64,000 bases of DNA, taken from Paenibacillus catalpae (GTDB taxonomy: Bacteria; Bacillota; Bacilli; Paenibacillales; Paenibacillaceae). Of the stretch, positions 1 through 8,405 are shown piece after piece. Positions within the stretch are counted from its first letter, which is position 1. Every line of letters begins with the position of its first letter. Where the stretch lies: the NCBI RefSeq assembly GCF_900112695.1, contig NZ_FOMT01000001.1, positions 558,001 through 622,000 on the forward strand, written 5' to 3'. Below the pieces are notes generated by a model, which worked only from the letters and a program-made list of their open reading frames with translations, was not told where the DNA came from and made no database searches. Position numbers and translations under genes: made by a program.

Positions 1-3000
1 CCTGCAACAATCATGACAGACACCAATATGGCTGATAAAGTTTATATCGAGCCCATTACGCTGGATTTCGTATCCCAAATCATCCGCCAGGAGCGTCCTG
101 ACGGACTCCTGCCTACACTGGGCGGCCAGACTGGTCTGAACATGGCCGTTGAACTGGCGCGCGCAGGCGTTCTGGAAGCCGAAAACGTTAAGCTTCTCGG
201 CACGCAGTTGACTGCCATCGAGAAAGCAGAAGACCGCGACTTGTTCCGCGATCTGATGCGCGAGCTGGAGCAGCCGGTACCAGAGAGCGTTATCGTAACA
301 ACGGTAGAAGAAGCAGTAACCTTTGCCAATGAAATCGGTTATCCAATCATCGTTCGTCCGGCCTATACACTGGGCGGCACAGGCGGCGGTATTTGCGCAA
401 GCGAGGAAGAACTTCGTGAAACCGTTGCTTCGGGTATCCGTTACAGCCCGATCAGCCAGTGCTTGATTGAGAAATCGATCGCGGGCATGAAGGAAGTTGA
501 ATATGAAGTTATGCGTGACGCAAACGATAACTGTATCGTTGTCTGCAACATGGAAAACTTCGACCCGGTAGGCGTTCATACCGGCGACAGTATCGTAGTG
601 GCTCCTTCGCAAACGTTGTCCGACCGCGAGTATCAAATGCTTCGCTCGGCATCGCTGAAGATCATCCGTGCCCTGAACATCGAAGGCGGCTGTAACGTTC
701 AGTTCGCGCTGGATCCGCACAGCTTCCAATACTATGTAATCGAAGTTAACCCTCGCGTAAGCCGCTCGTCGGCGCTGGCATCGAAAGCGACAGGTTACCC
801 AATCGCGAAGATGGCTGCGAAGATTGCGATCGGTTACACGCTGGATGAGATCGTTAACCCGGTTACCGGCCAAACCTACGCGATGTTTGAGCCAACCCTT
901 GACTATATCGTATCGAAAATCCCGCGCTGGCCATTCGACAAGTTCGTTAATGCGAACCGCAAGCTTGGCACGCAGATGAAAGCAACGGGCGAAGTTATGG
1001 CTATCGGCCGTACTTTCGAGGAATCCATGCACAAAGCGGTTCGCTCGCTTGAGATCGGCACGCATCGTATTCACCTGAAAGAAGCTGTAACACTCGATGA
1101 CGCTGTTCTGCAAACTCGCCTGGCTAAGCCGGATGACGAGCGTATGTTCCTCGTAGCGGAAGCATTCCGCCGTGGCTACAAGCTGCAGGACATTCAAGAC
1201 ATGACGAAGATTGACTGGTGGTTCCTGGACAAGATCCAAGGTATTGTGGAGTTCGAGGATCAAATCCGCAGAGAGGTAGCTTTGTCCCGCGAAACGCTGT
1301 ATGCAGCAAAACGCAAAGGCTTCTCCGACCGTTCGATCGCGGAAATCCGCAAAGAAGGCTTCCCGAATGGCAGCCACACGAACGAGCATGATATCCGTGC
1401 CTTCCGTAAAGAGCTTGGCATGACGCCAGTTTACAAGATGGTAGATACTTGTGCGGCTGAGTTTGAAGCATCGACGCCTTACTACTACTCGACCTATGAG
1501 ACAGAGAACGAAGTAACGGCATCGTCGAAAGAAAAAGTGCTCGTACTGGGCTCCGGTCCAATCCGTATCGGTCAAGGCATCGAGTTCGACTACTCGACCG
1601 TACATGCGGTATGGGCGATTCAGAACGCTGGCTACGAAGCGGTTATTATCAACAATAACCCAGAGACGGTATCGACGGACTTCAGTACTTCCGACCGCCT
1701 GTACTTCGAGCCGTTGTTCTTCGAAGACGTGATGAACGTTATCGAGCAGGAGAAGCCGGTAGGCGTAATCGTTCAATTCGGCGGCCAAACAGCTATCAAC
1801 CTTGCTGCTCCGCTTACGAAAGCTGGCGTACGCATCCTGGGCTCCAGCCTTGAGAGCATCGACACAGCGGAAGACCGCAAGAAATTCGAAGCTTTGCTTC
1901 GCAGCTTGAATATCGCACAGCCTGAAGGCAGCACAGTAACTTCGGTTGACCAAGCGGTAGAAACAGCACAAAAACTCGGCTATCCGGTACTTGTTCGTCC
2001 TTCCTACGTCCTTGGCGGCCGTGCGATGGAGATCGTATACTCCGATGAAGAGCTTCTGAGCTACATGGAAGTAGCCGTGAAGATCAACCCTGAGCATCCG
2101 GTACTGATCGACCGTTACATGCTTGGCAAAGAAGCAGAAGTTGACGCGATCTGCGACGGCGATACCGTTCTGATCCCTGGCATCATGGAGCATATCGAGC
2201 GCGCAGGCGTTCACTCCGGTGACTCGATCGCGGTATATCCTCCACAATCGCTGTCCGACGATATCAAGAATCAAATCGTTGACATTACGATCAAAATTGC
2301 AAAAGCACTGAAGGTTGTTGGTCTTGTAAATATCCAATTCGTTATCTTCAACGAAAAAGTATATGTCATCGAAGTTAACCCGCGTTCGTCCCGTACAGTA
2401 CCGTTCCTGAGCAAAGTAACGGATCTGCCGATGGCGAACCTGGCAACGAAAGCAATTCTTGGCACTAAGCTGGCTGATCTTGGTTATGTAGACGGCCTGT
2501 GGCGTGAAGACAGCTATGTATCGGTTAAAGTACCGGTATTCTCCTTCGCGAAGCTTCGCCGCGTTGACCCTACGCTGACTCCGGAGATGAAATCGACGGG
2601 TGAAGTTATGGGCCGCGATGAGAACTATGCGAAAGCTTTGTTCAAAGGCTTGATTGGTGCAGGTATGAAAATCCCGATGTCCGGTGCGATCGTTGCAACC
2701 GTGGCGGACAAGGATAAAGAAGAAGCGACTGAACTGCTGCGCGGCTTCTACGACCTGGGCTACAAAATTATTGCCACAGGCGGAACGGCTGATACGCTTG
2801 AAGCTACGGGCATGCGTGTAAGACGCGTGAACAAGCTGAGCGAAGGCGCTCCAAACATTCTTGACCTGATTCGCGAAGGTGAAGCACAGTTCGTAGTCAA
2901 TACCTTGACGAAGGGTAAAACACCTGAGCGTGACGGCTTCCGTATTCGCCGCGAAGCGGTAGAGAACGGCGTCGTATGTATGACATCGCTTGATACGGTA

Positions 3001-3069
3001 CGCGCTTTGCTGAAGATGCTCGAGTCGATCAACTTCTCCTCGCGCCCTATGCCGGTGGTGCAGAAGTAA
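1..3069 (+). CDS. carB: Carbamoyl-phosphate synthase large subunit, 5'-truncated by window edge
   Basis: Makes carbamoyl phosphate from bicarbonate, ammonia and two ATP for pyrimidine and arginine synthesis. The frame is open from base 1, and the first residues ([18 protein letters not shown]) match the family about 45-50 residues from the true start, so the N-terminus lies outside the window. Seen in order: the first ATP-grasp half with the glycine loop LGGTGGG, the oligomerisation region, the second synthetase half restarting at [19 protein letters not shown], and the C-terminal allosteric MGS domain ([12 protein letters not shown]). About 1,022 of roughly 1,070 residues are present. It is followed by pyrF and pyrE on the same strand, so this is the pyrimidine-operon copy rather than an arginine-specific one. 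Confidence 0.97.
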   Translation, partial: PATIMTDTNMADKVYIEPITLDFVSQIIRQERPDGLLPTLGGQTGLNMAVELARAGVLEAENVKLLGTQLTAIEKAEDRDLFRDLMRELEQPVPESVIVTTVEEAVTFANEIGYPIIVRPAYTLGGTGGGICASEEELRETVASGIRYSPISQCLIEKSIAGMKEVEYEVMRDANDNCIVVCNMENFDPVGVHTGDSIVVAPSQTLSDREYQMLRSASLKIIRALNIEGGCNVQFALDPHSFQYYVIEVNPRVSRSSALASKATGYPIAKMAAKIAIGYTLDEIVNPVTGQTYAMFEPTLDYIVSKIPRWPFDKFVNANRKLGTQMKATGEVMAIGRTFEESMHKAVRSLEIGTHRIHLKEAVTLDDAVLQTRLAKPDDERMFLVAEAFRRGYKLQDIQDMTKIDWWFLDKIQGIVEFEDQIRREVALSRETLYAAKRKGFSDRSIAEIRKEGFPNGSHTNEHDIRAFRKELGMTPVYKMVDTCAAEFEASTPYYYSTYETENEVTASSKEKVLVLGSGPIRIGQGIEFDYSTVHAVWAIQNAGYEAVIINNNPETVSTDFSTSDRLYFEPLFFEDVMNVIEQEKPVGVIVQFGGQTAINLAAPLTKAGVRILGSSLESIDTAEDRKKFEALLRSLNIAQPEGSTVTSVDQAVETAQKLGYPVLVRPSYVLGGRAMEIVYSDEELLSYMEVAVKINPEHPVLIDRYMLGKEAEVDAICDGDTVLIPGIMEHIERAGVHSGDSIAVYPPQSLSDDIKNQIVDITIKIAKALKVVGLVNIQFVIFNEKVYVIEVNPRSSRTVPFLSKVTDLPMANLATKAILGTKLADLGYVDGLWREDSYVSVKVPVFSFAKLRRVDPTLTPEMKSTGEVMGRDENYAKALFKGLIGAGMKIPMSGAIVATVADKDKEEATELLRGFYDLGYKIIATGGTADTLEATGMRVRRVNKLSEGAPNILDLIREGEAQFVVNTLTKGKTPERDGFRIRREAVENGVVCMTSLDTVRALLKMLESINFSSRPMPVVQK

Positions 3070-3086
3070 TTGAATACATGAAAGCA

Positions 3087-3156
3087 CGGCCAGCGCCGGT
3101 TGCTTTCGGAGGTATGAAGCTCCAAGCTTCATACCTCCGAAGCCGGCGGATGGCCG
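3087..3156. repeat. Large near-perfect hairpin between carB and pyrF
   Basis: A perfect 15-bp stem (arms 3107-3121 and 3125-3139, loop CCA) extends outward through TT/AA pairs and a small internal bulge into a second GC-rich stem (about 3087-3099 against 3143-3156). The result is a 70-nt rod. No T-run follows, so it does not look like a simple intrinsic terminator, and pyrF starts 39 bases downstream. It could be an mRNA-processing or stability element, or an extragenic palindrome. Confidence 0.8.
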
Positions 3157-3195
3157 TTTATTTCGGCCTCGGAAGCGGAAGGAGACCTTAAAGCG

Positions 3196-3921
3196 ATGAG
3201 TTTAACAAGAGAACAAGCGGCAGGCAAAGTAATGGTTGCCCTTGATTATGCGGATGCGGCGTCGGCTGAACGGCTGCTTAGCGAACTGGAAGGCATCCCA
3301 TGTTACATGAAAGTGGGCATGCAGCTCTTTTATGCGGCGGGACCTTCGTTCGTAGAGGGTTTGAAGAAACGCGGTTACCGCGTGTTCCTTGATGTGAAGA
3401 TGCACGACATTCCAAACACGGTTAAAGGCGGCTCGAACAGCGTCACGAAGCTTGGCGTTGACATGTTTAACGTTCATGCAGCCGGTGGCGCGGCTATGAT
3501 GGAAGCGGCTGTAGAAGGCGCTGAAGCAGCGCTGTCCAGCGGACAAGCAAGACCAGCCATTATCGCTGTTACGCAGTTGACAAGCACAAGCGTGCAGATG
3601 CTAAACGAAGAGATCGGTATCGCAGGCTCAGTCGAGCAGGCGGTGGTCCGCTATGCAGAATTGGCCAAACGTTCTGGTCTGACAGGCGTTGTAGCTTCTC
3701 CGCTTGAAGTGGAAGTGATAAAGGCAACATGCGGCACCGCTTTCCAGACCGTTACTCCGGGCATTCGTCCAACTTGGGCGGCGACTAACGACCAGTCACG
3801 CATCATGACGCCTCGTGAAGCGCTGCAGCAAGGTACAGACTATATGGTAATCGGACGCCCAATTACAGCGGCAGCAAGTCCGCGTGAAGCATTAGAATCT
3901 ATCATTGAGGAGCTGATCTAA
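3196..3921 (+). CDS. pyrF: Orotidine 5'-phosphate decarboxylase
   Basis: Decarboxylates OMP to UMP, the last step of de novo pyrimidine synthesis. At 241 aa it has normal family length. The catalytic stretch VFLDVKMHDIPNTV is present (the family's DxKxxDI motif, here DVKMHDI), as is the phosphate-binding end VTPGIRP ... YMVIGRPIT. The ATG follows a good ribosome site (GGAAGGAGA) by about 10 bases. It lies between carB and pyrE. The pyrK-pyrD pair that precedes pyrF in Bacillus operons is not here. Confidence 0.97.
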   Translation: MSLTREQAAGKVMVALDYADAASAERLLSELEGIPCYMKVGMQLFYAAGPSFVEGLKKRGYRVFLDVKMHDIPNTVKGGSNSVTKLGVDMFNVHAAGGAAMMEAAVEGAEAALSSGQARPAIIAVTQLTSTSVQMLNEEIGIAGSVEQAVVRYAELAKRSGLTGVVASPLEVEVIKATCGTAFQTVTPGIRPTWAATNDQSRIMTPREALQQGTDYMVIGRPITAAASPREALESIIEELI

Positions 3922-3924
3922 GCT

Positions 3925-4572
3925 ATGAGCAAAGTGACATTAACGGATTTGCCCCGTGCAATCGCAACAAAGCTGCTGGAGATCGAAGCGGTAGCGCTTC
4001 GTCCGAATGACCCGTTCACTTGGACATCCGGCTTGAAATCTCCTATTTACTGCGATAACCGTTTGACCATGACATACCCGGAAATCCGTGACATGATCGC
4101 AGAAGGCTTTGCTGCGGTTATCCGCGAGCGCTACCCGGATGCAGAAGTCATCGCCGGCACTTCAACGGCAGGCATTCCGCATGCGGCATGGGTCGCTCAA
4201 AAGCTGAACCTGCCTATGGCTTACATTCGTGATAAAGCAAAAGGCCACGGCAAGCAAAACCAAATCGAAGGCCGCATCAATCCCGGTCAGAAGGTTGTTG
4301 TTATCGAGGATCTGATCTCGACAGGCGGCAGCTCGCTGAAAGCTGGTCTGGCGGTCCGTGAAGCAGGTGCGGAAGTACTGTCGGTTCTGGCCATCTTTAC
4401 TTATCAATTCGAGAAAGCTTCAAATGCGTTTGCAGCGGAGAACATGCCGCTGGAAACGTTGTCGAACTACAGCGCATTGATCGAAGCGGCTGTTGAAATC
4501 GGCAAAGTGCAAAGCGAGGACATTGCAACGCTGCAGGCATGGCGTGCAAATCCGGAAGCATTCGGCAAATAA
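3925..4572 (+). CDS. pyrE: Orotate phosphoribosyltransferase
   Basis: Transfers ribose-5-phosphate from PRPP to orotate, giving OMP, the substrate of the neighbouring PyrF. It has 215 aa. The PRPP-binding motif is clear as VVVIEDLISTGGSS, with the N-terminal TWTSGLKSPIYCDNR block and a basic loop (RDKAKGHGKQNQIEG) that closes over the active site in the family. It starts 3 bases after the pyrF stop, using the purine-rich end of pyrF (GAGGAG) as ribosome site. It is the last gene of the operon, with a strong terminator 19 bases downstream. Confidence 0.97.
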   Translation: MSKVTLTDLPRAIATKLLEIEAVALRPNDPFTWTSGLKSPIYCDNRLTMTYPEIRDMIAEGFAAVIRERYPDAEVIAGTSTAGIPHAAWVAQKLNLPMAYIRDKAKGHGKQNQIEGRINPGQKVVVIEDLISTGGSSLKAGLAVREAGAEVLSVLAIFTYQFEKASNAFAAENMPLETLSNYSALIEAAVEIGKVQSEDIATLQAWRANPEAFGK

Positions 4573-4590
4573 ATTTATTTGAATAGACCA

Positions 4591-4622
4591 AGAGCAAGCC
4601 CTTACAGGCTTGCTCTTTTTTT
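4591..4622 (+). terminator. Intrinsic terminator of the pyr operon
   Basis: A perfect 10-bp stem AGAGCAAGCC / GGCTTGCTCT with a 6-base loop is followed by a run of Ts, directly downstream of pyrE. Confidence 0.93.
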
Positions 4623-4681
4623 AATTCGACAAAGAAATTTGTAAATTATGATAAGCAGTTATACCAACTAATGCTCATTTT

Positions 4682-4689
4682 ACCGATAA
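4682..4689 (+). promoter_or_regulatory. Possible sigma-D-type -10 element of the chemoreceptor gene
   Basis: ACCGATAA closely matches the GCCGATAA -10 consensus of the motility sigma factor and lies about 55 bases ahead of the chemoreceptor start. The expected TAAA -35 element is not obvious, so this is tentative. The idea fits the gene's role. Confidence 0.3.
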
Positions 4690-4742
4690 CATAGTAGATC
4701 ATTATCATCAATATCGTTTATTGAAAAGGGGCTAATCGCGGG

Positions 4743-6470
4743 ATGAGATTCAATTTAAAATGGAAGATGGCTTTAATCGGGTTGTTACCGCTTTGTTTCT
4801 ATGTGTTCTCCGGCATCTATTTGCTGAGTGAACTTATAAAAACAAATGAGACGATGTCAGATGAGGTGTACGGCGTATCTGCCCGTTCTTCAGCGCTTAT
4901 TTTGAATGCAGACCGCGATTTATATCAGGCCTACTCGGCTTATCAATATTTGGCATTTGGAGATTTAGATGAAAGCGGCAAAGCGGAATGGAACAAGTTG
5001 CTAAACGAGAATATAAAGGATGCCATGGATCGGGTAAATGAAGCCAAAGGCATATTCGAGGCGAATAAGCTGCTGGAACTGAAGAATGAGGGTGACAAAT
5101 CAGTCGGGCAGCTTTTTCAAGAGTTTAATACCGATTTCAGCACTTGGGAAAAAGCGGTAAGCAGCGCGGTTCAAGCCGATAACGCCGCCGAGCAGGATAG
5201 GGAGCTTCGCGGACAATTTGAGAAAGCCAGGGCGGGGCTTGACGATATTGACGGCTTACTCGAACAATACGCCGGAGTACAAATAGACGAGAGCAAACAG
5301 AAGCTGGAAAGCACGAAATCTGGCATATACATCGGGATGGGTCTTGCAGTCCTGTTACTGGTGGTACTTATTTACTTTACTATTCGCATGGTCACGAGGA
5401 CAGTAAAAACCATAATGATTAGAATGAAACGGGTCGCAGAAGGCGACTTGACCACTGAACGCAGCGTAACATACAGCAGAGACGAGCTTGGGGTTATTTT
5501 ACGCTCGGTTGATGATATGATTGGCATTCTGAAACGGCTTATTACCGCTATCACTTCCAGCGCGAAGGAAGTGGGCAGCTCTACCTCGCAGTTAAACATC
5601 GTCTCTCAAGAATCGGCTACGGCATCGCAGCATGTGGCGGCGAACATTCAAGAAGTGACTAGCGGCACTGAGGTTATGGCGCGGAGCGCAGAGGAAACGG
5701 CAAAGGCCATTGAAGAGATGACGATTGGCATACAGCGTCTTGCTCATAATATTACGGCTTCAGCAGAGCAGTCTGCATCCACTTCATCCGAAGCCGGTCA
5801 AGGACAAGAAGCGCTAGGGCGGCTGATTGGACAAATGGGAGAAATAAAAGATGTCATCGGCCAGCTGGCAGGCGTTATTGAAACATTGGAGACCCGTTCG
5901 CAGCAAATTGGCGCCATCGCGGAGAATATTACCGCATTTGCAAACCAGACAAATATCCTGTCTCTAAACGCTTCAATCGAAGCGGCAAGAGCTGGCGAGC
6001 AAGGACGCGGTTTTGCCGTTGTAGCCGGCGAGATCCGTAAACTTGCGGCAAGCTCTTTGGAGTCAGCCGATGGTATTCATCAGCTGGTTGCCGAGACAAG
6101 GGGCGAAATATCGGGCGCCTCCAGCTACATGGCGCAAACTCTGGAAGAGGTGGAGCGTGGTAATATCCGGGTTGAGGAGCTGCAACAACGCCTAGCGGTT
6201 ATTGTGGCTGCAATCGATCATATGAGCGGGCAATTACAGGAAAATTCGGCGATTACCGAACAAATGTCAGCCAGCTCAGAGCAAGTTAATGCTTCGATGG
6301 AGCAAGCCGCTTCTTCTGCAGCTGCTAATCTTGAGCGGACCGAGAGCGTAGCCGCGGCAACGGAAGAGCAGCTTGCGCTTATGGAAAGTATCGCTTCCGC
6401 GGCAAGTCAATTGGAGGGGACAGCCCGTGAGCTGAATAGGGAAGTCAACTATTTTAAAGTGAACGAATAG
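4743..6470 (+). CDS. Methyl-accepting chemotaxis protein
   Basis: Transmembrane chemoreceptor that would signal through CheW/CheA to the flagellar motor. It has 575 aa in the standard layout. TM1 is near residues 9-31. An outside domain of about 165 residues follows, mostly helical and of four-helix-bundle type. TM2 lies near 194-216, then a HAMP domain to about 270, then a long cytoplasmic coiled coil. The highly conserved hairpin tip is present near 399-434 (TNILSLNASIEAARAGEQG). The ligand cannot be named from sequence. The gene is monocistronic between two terminators, and the ATG has the upstream site AAGGGGC. Confidence 0.95.
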   Translation: MRFNLKWKMALIGLLPLCFYVFSGIYLLSELIKTNETMSDEVYGVSARSSALILNADRDLYQAYSAYQYLAFGDLDESGKAEWNKLLNENIKDAMDRVNEAKGIFEANKLLELKNEGDKSVGQLFQEFNTDFSTWEKAVSSAVQADNAAEQDRELRGQFEKARAGLDDIDGLLEQYAGVQIDESKQKLESTKSGIYIGMGLAVLLLVVLIYFTIRMVTRTVKTIMIRMKRVAEGDLTTERSVTYSRDELGVILRSVDDMIGILKRLITAITSSAKEVGSSTSQLNIVSQESATASQHVAANIQEVTSGTEVMARSAEETAKAIEEMTIGIQRLAHNITASAEQSASTSSEAGQGQEALGRLIGQMGEIKDVIGQLAGVIETLETRSQQIGAIAENITAFANQTNILSLNASIEAARAGEQGRGFAVVAGEIRKLAASSLESADGIHQLVAETRGEISGASSYMAQTLEEVERGNIRVEELQQRLAVIVAAIDHMSGQLQENSAITEQMSASSEQVNASMEQAASSAAANLERTESVAAATEEQLALMESIASAASQLEGTARELNREVNYFKVNE

Positions 6471-6482
6471 AAAAGGCAGTAG

Positions 6483-6539
6483 AGACACCGTTCATATGTC
6501 AGAGTTAATGGCAATATGAGCGATGTCTTTTTATTTTTT
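6483..6539 (+). terminator. Terminator after the chemoreceptor gene
   Basis: Imperfect 15-bp inverted repeat (AGACACCGTTCATAT against ATATGAGCGATGTCT, with G-U pairs) followed by TTTTTATTTTTT. Confidence 0.75.
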
Positions 6540-6559
6540 AGAAGAAATTTCTTTCGCTT

Positions 6560-6587
6560 GGAACTTTTTCTGAGTGAGAAACGTCTA
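6560..6587 (+). promoter_or_regulatory. ECF-sigma-like promoter of the ABC exporter operon
   Basis: GGAACTT (6560-6566) and CGTCTA (6582-6587) are separated so that GGAAC and CGTC lie 17 bases apart. This is the usual layout of promoters read by extracytoplasmic-function sigma factors (-35 with AAC, -10 with CGTC). It sits 53 bases ahead of the first gene of the operon. The element is seen; which sigma factor reads it is unknown. Confidence 0.55.
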
Positions 6588-6640
6588 ACGATTTAGATGA
6601 GAATTATGAAAGAGAGATAGGGGAGGTATCGCATCCGTTC

Positions 6641-7372
6641 ATGGCGGCAACAGACAAGGAAGATCAAGTTGATGGAGGGCAGCAGGACAACGAATTACAT
6701 AGCACCAGGTTGCTGTCGGTTGTTGATGTAGAGAGAACTTTTCAAGCCGGAGGAGCGCCGCTGCGCGTTCTGAAGGGACTTCATATGGAGCTGAGGCATG
6801 GCCAGCTTGTTATGCTGCGGGGCCGGTCCGGTTCGGGGAAAACAACATTGCTCAACTGCCTTGGAGGACTGGATACGCCCAGCAAAGGCGAGATCTGGTT
6901 TAACGGCAAGCCGGTACACCAATTAAACGATAACGAGCGGACGCATATCCGGCGCAAGGAAATGGGATTTATTTTTCAGGCATTTGCTTTAATGCCTCTT
7001 CTGTCTGCTTGGGAGAATGTAGAGCTGTCACTACGCATGGCCGGCACGCCTCGCTCCGAGTGGAAAGAACGGGTAGCTTATTGCCTTGAACTTGTTGGCC
7101 TCGAGAAACGGATGCATCACCGTCCGTTCGAGCTGTCGGGGGGCGAGCAGCAGCGTGTCGCTATTGCCAAGGCCATTGCGCACAAGCCGATTCTTCTTCT
7201 GGCAGACGAACCAACAGCCGAGCTCGATTCGAATATGTCCGCACAGATTATGGCGGTCTTTCAAAATATTATTCGCACAGAACAAGTTACGATTTGCATG
7301 ACTACACACGATCCTACAATTTTGGAGGTTGCCGATCATGTCTATGAAATGGTGGACGGGAAATTTGTATAA
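6641..7372 (+). CDS. ABC exporter ATP-binding protein (MacB/LolD type)
   Basis: Cytoplasmic ATPase expected to power the FtsX-type permease encoded two genes downstream. It has 243 aa with a full nucleotide-binding fold: Walker A GRSGSGKTTLLN (residues about 61-72), a Q-loop in GFIFQAF, signature LSGGEQQRVAIAKAI (about 165) and Walker B LLLADEPTAEL (about 185), with a switch-region TTHD. An N-terminal extension of about 25 polar residues precedes the fold. A GGGGAGG ribosome site precedes the ATG by about 13 bases. First gene of a five-gene operon; its end overlaps the start of the adaptor lipoprotein gene by 35 bases. Confidence 0.93.
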   Translation: MAATDKEDQVDGGQQDNELHSTRLLSVVDVERTFQAGGAPLRVLKGLHMELRHGQLVMLRGRSGSGKTTLLNCLGGLDTPSKGEIWFNGKPVHQLNDNERTHIRRKEMGFIFQAFALMPLLSAWENVELSLRMAGTPRSEWKERVAYCLELVGLEKRMHHRPFELSGGEQQRVAIAKAIAHKPILLLADEPTAELDSNMSAQIMAVFQNIIRTEQVTICMTTHDPTILEVADHVYEMVDGKFV

Positions 7373-8402
7373 GCGTTCTGCAGCTGTAATGATTGCAGCA
7401 TCGGTCTTGATGACCAGCGGCTGCGCATTGCTGCCCGATGAACCGGAAGAGGAGGTGCTGCCGTCCATCGCACCGCCTCAAATCTCGAAGAAGCCGGAGT
7501 ATGAGGTAACAACGGCGACTTTGGAGACGAAGGTGCAGGTTATCGGCAAGATGATCTCGCAGCAGGAGGAGACGTTATATTTTACGCTGGACGGTATGCG
7601 TCTGAAGGAGTTAAACATTAAAGCCGGCGATCAGGTGAAAGCAGGCCAAACGATTGGCGTGCTTGACGTCGAGCTGATGCAGAAGGATCTGCGCAATCAG
7701 AAGCTGGCCTTCCGCAGAGAAGAGACCGCAATGAAGGAAGCTCTTCAGATGAAGGATGAGATGGACCCGATTGAATTCGAAGAGAAGTCGATTGCTTTCG
7801 AAGAGAAAAAGCAGGCGCTCAGTGATCTGGAAGAGCAGATTAGCCGATCGGTTCTAACCGCTCCGTTCAGCGGTACCGTTGTTACGCTTAATGTACAGAA
7901 GGGCGATCTGATTAAAGCCTACGATCCGATAGCGGTTATTGCGGATACAAGTCTGCTTATCCCTGCAGCGAAGCTGACCAAGGATGAGCAAGCCAAGATT
8001 GCCGTTGGCATGCCGGTTGTCGTAGATATCAATAATTCCGGACAATTCAAAGGGACCGTCAAAGCGCTGCCCGTGACAAACCCCGATCCTAATGGCGGCG
8101 GTGGCGGCGGCCAGGAGCCGGCAAGAGAACGGCCGGAAGATTTCATGGTAGTAGCTGTGAAAGATTTGCCGAAGTCCATTAATCGCGGTACGCCATTATC
8201 CATTAACATTATCACGAAGAGGAAGGAAAACGTCGTCGTTATTCCGCCATCCACGCTTCGTACGATCGGCGCCAGAACTTATGTCCAGGTGGTTGATGCA
8301 GACGGGAAGCGGGAGGTGGACGTCGAGGTCGGCCAGCAAACGGCAACGCAGGTTGAAATCATTAAAGGACTTACGCCGGGCCAGAAAGTTGTAGGTAAAT
8401 AG
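7338..8402 (+). CDS. Membrane-fusion/adaptor lipoprotein of the ABC exporter (HlyD/MacA family)
   Basis: Extracellular adaptor lipoprotein that would sit on the FtsX-type permease. The chosen ATG lies 9 bases after GGAGG inside the ATPase gene; an earlier in-frame TTG at 7329 has no ribosome site. The 354-aa product has a basic N-terminus, a hydrophobic segment and a lipobox-like MTSGC ending at Cys29. A lipoyl/barrel half follows, then a helical hairpin rich in E, K and Q (about 110-165), a second barrel half (LTAPFSGTVVTLNVQKGDLI) and a terminal beta domain. A short insert of six glycines occurs near residue 253, echoing the glycine linker in the permease. Confidence 0.88.
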   Translation: MSMKWWTGNLYKRSAAVMIAASVLMTSGCALLPDEPEEEVLPSIAPPQISKKPEYEVTTATLETKVQVIGKMISQQEETLYFTLDGMRLKELNIKAGDQVKAGQTIGVLDVELMQKDLRNQKLAFRREETAMKEALQMKDEMDPIEFEEKSIAFEEKKQALSDLEEQISRSVLTAPFSGTVVTLNVQKGDLIKAYDPIAVIADTSLLIPAAKLTKDEQAKIAVGMPVVVDINNSGQFKGTVKALPVTNPDPNGGGGGGQEPARERPEDFMVVAVKDLPKSINRGTPLSINIITKRKENVVVIPPSTLRTIGARTYVQVVDADGKREVDVEVGQQTATQVEIIKGLTPGQKVVGK

Positions 8403-8405
8403 CTT

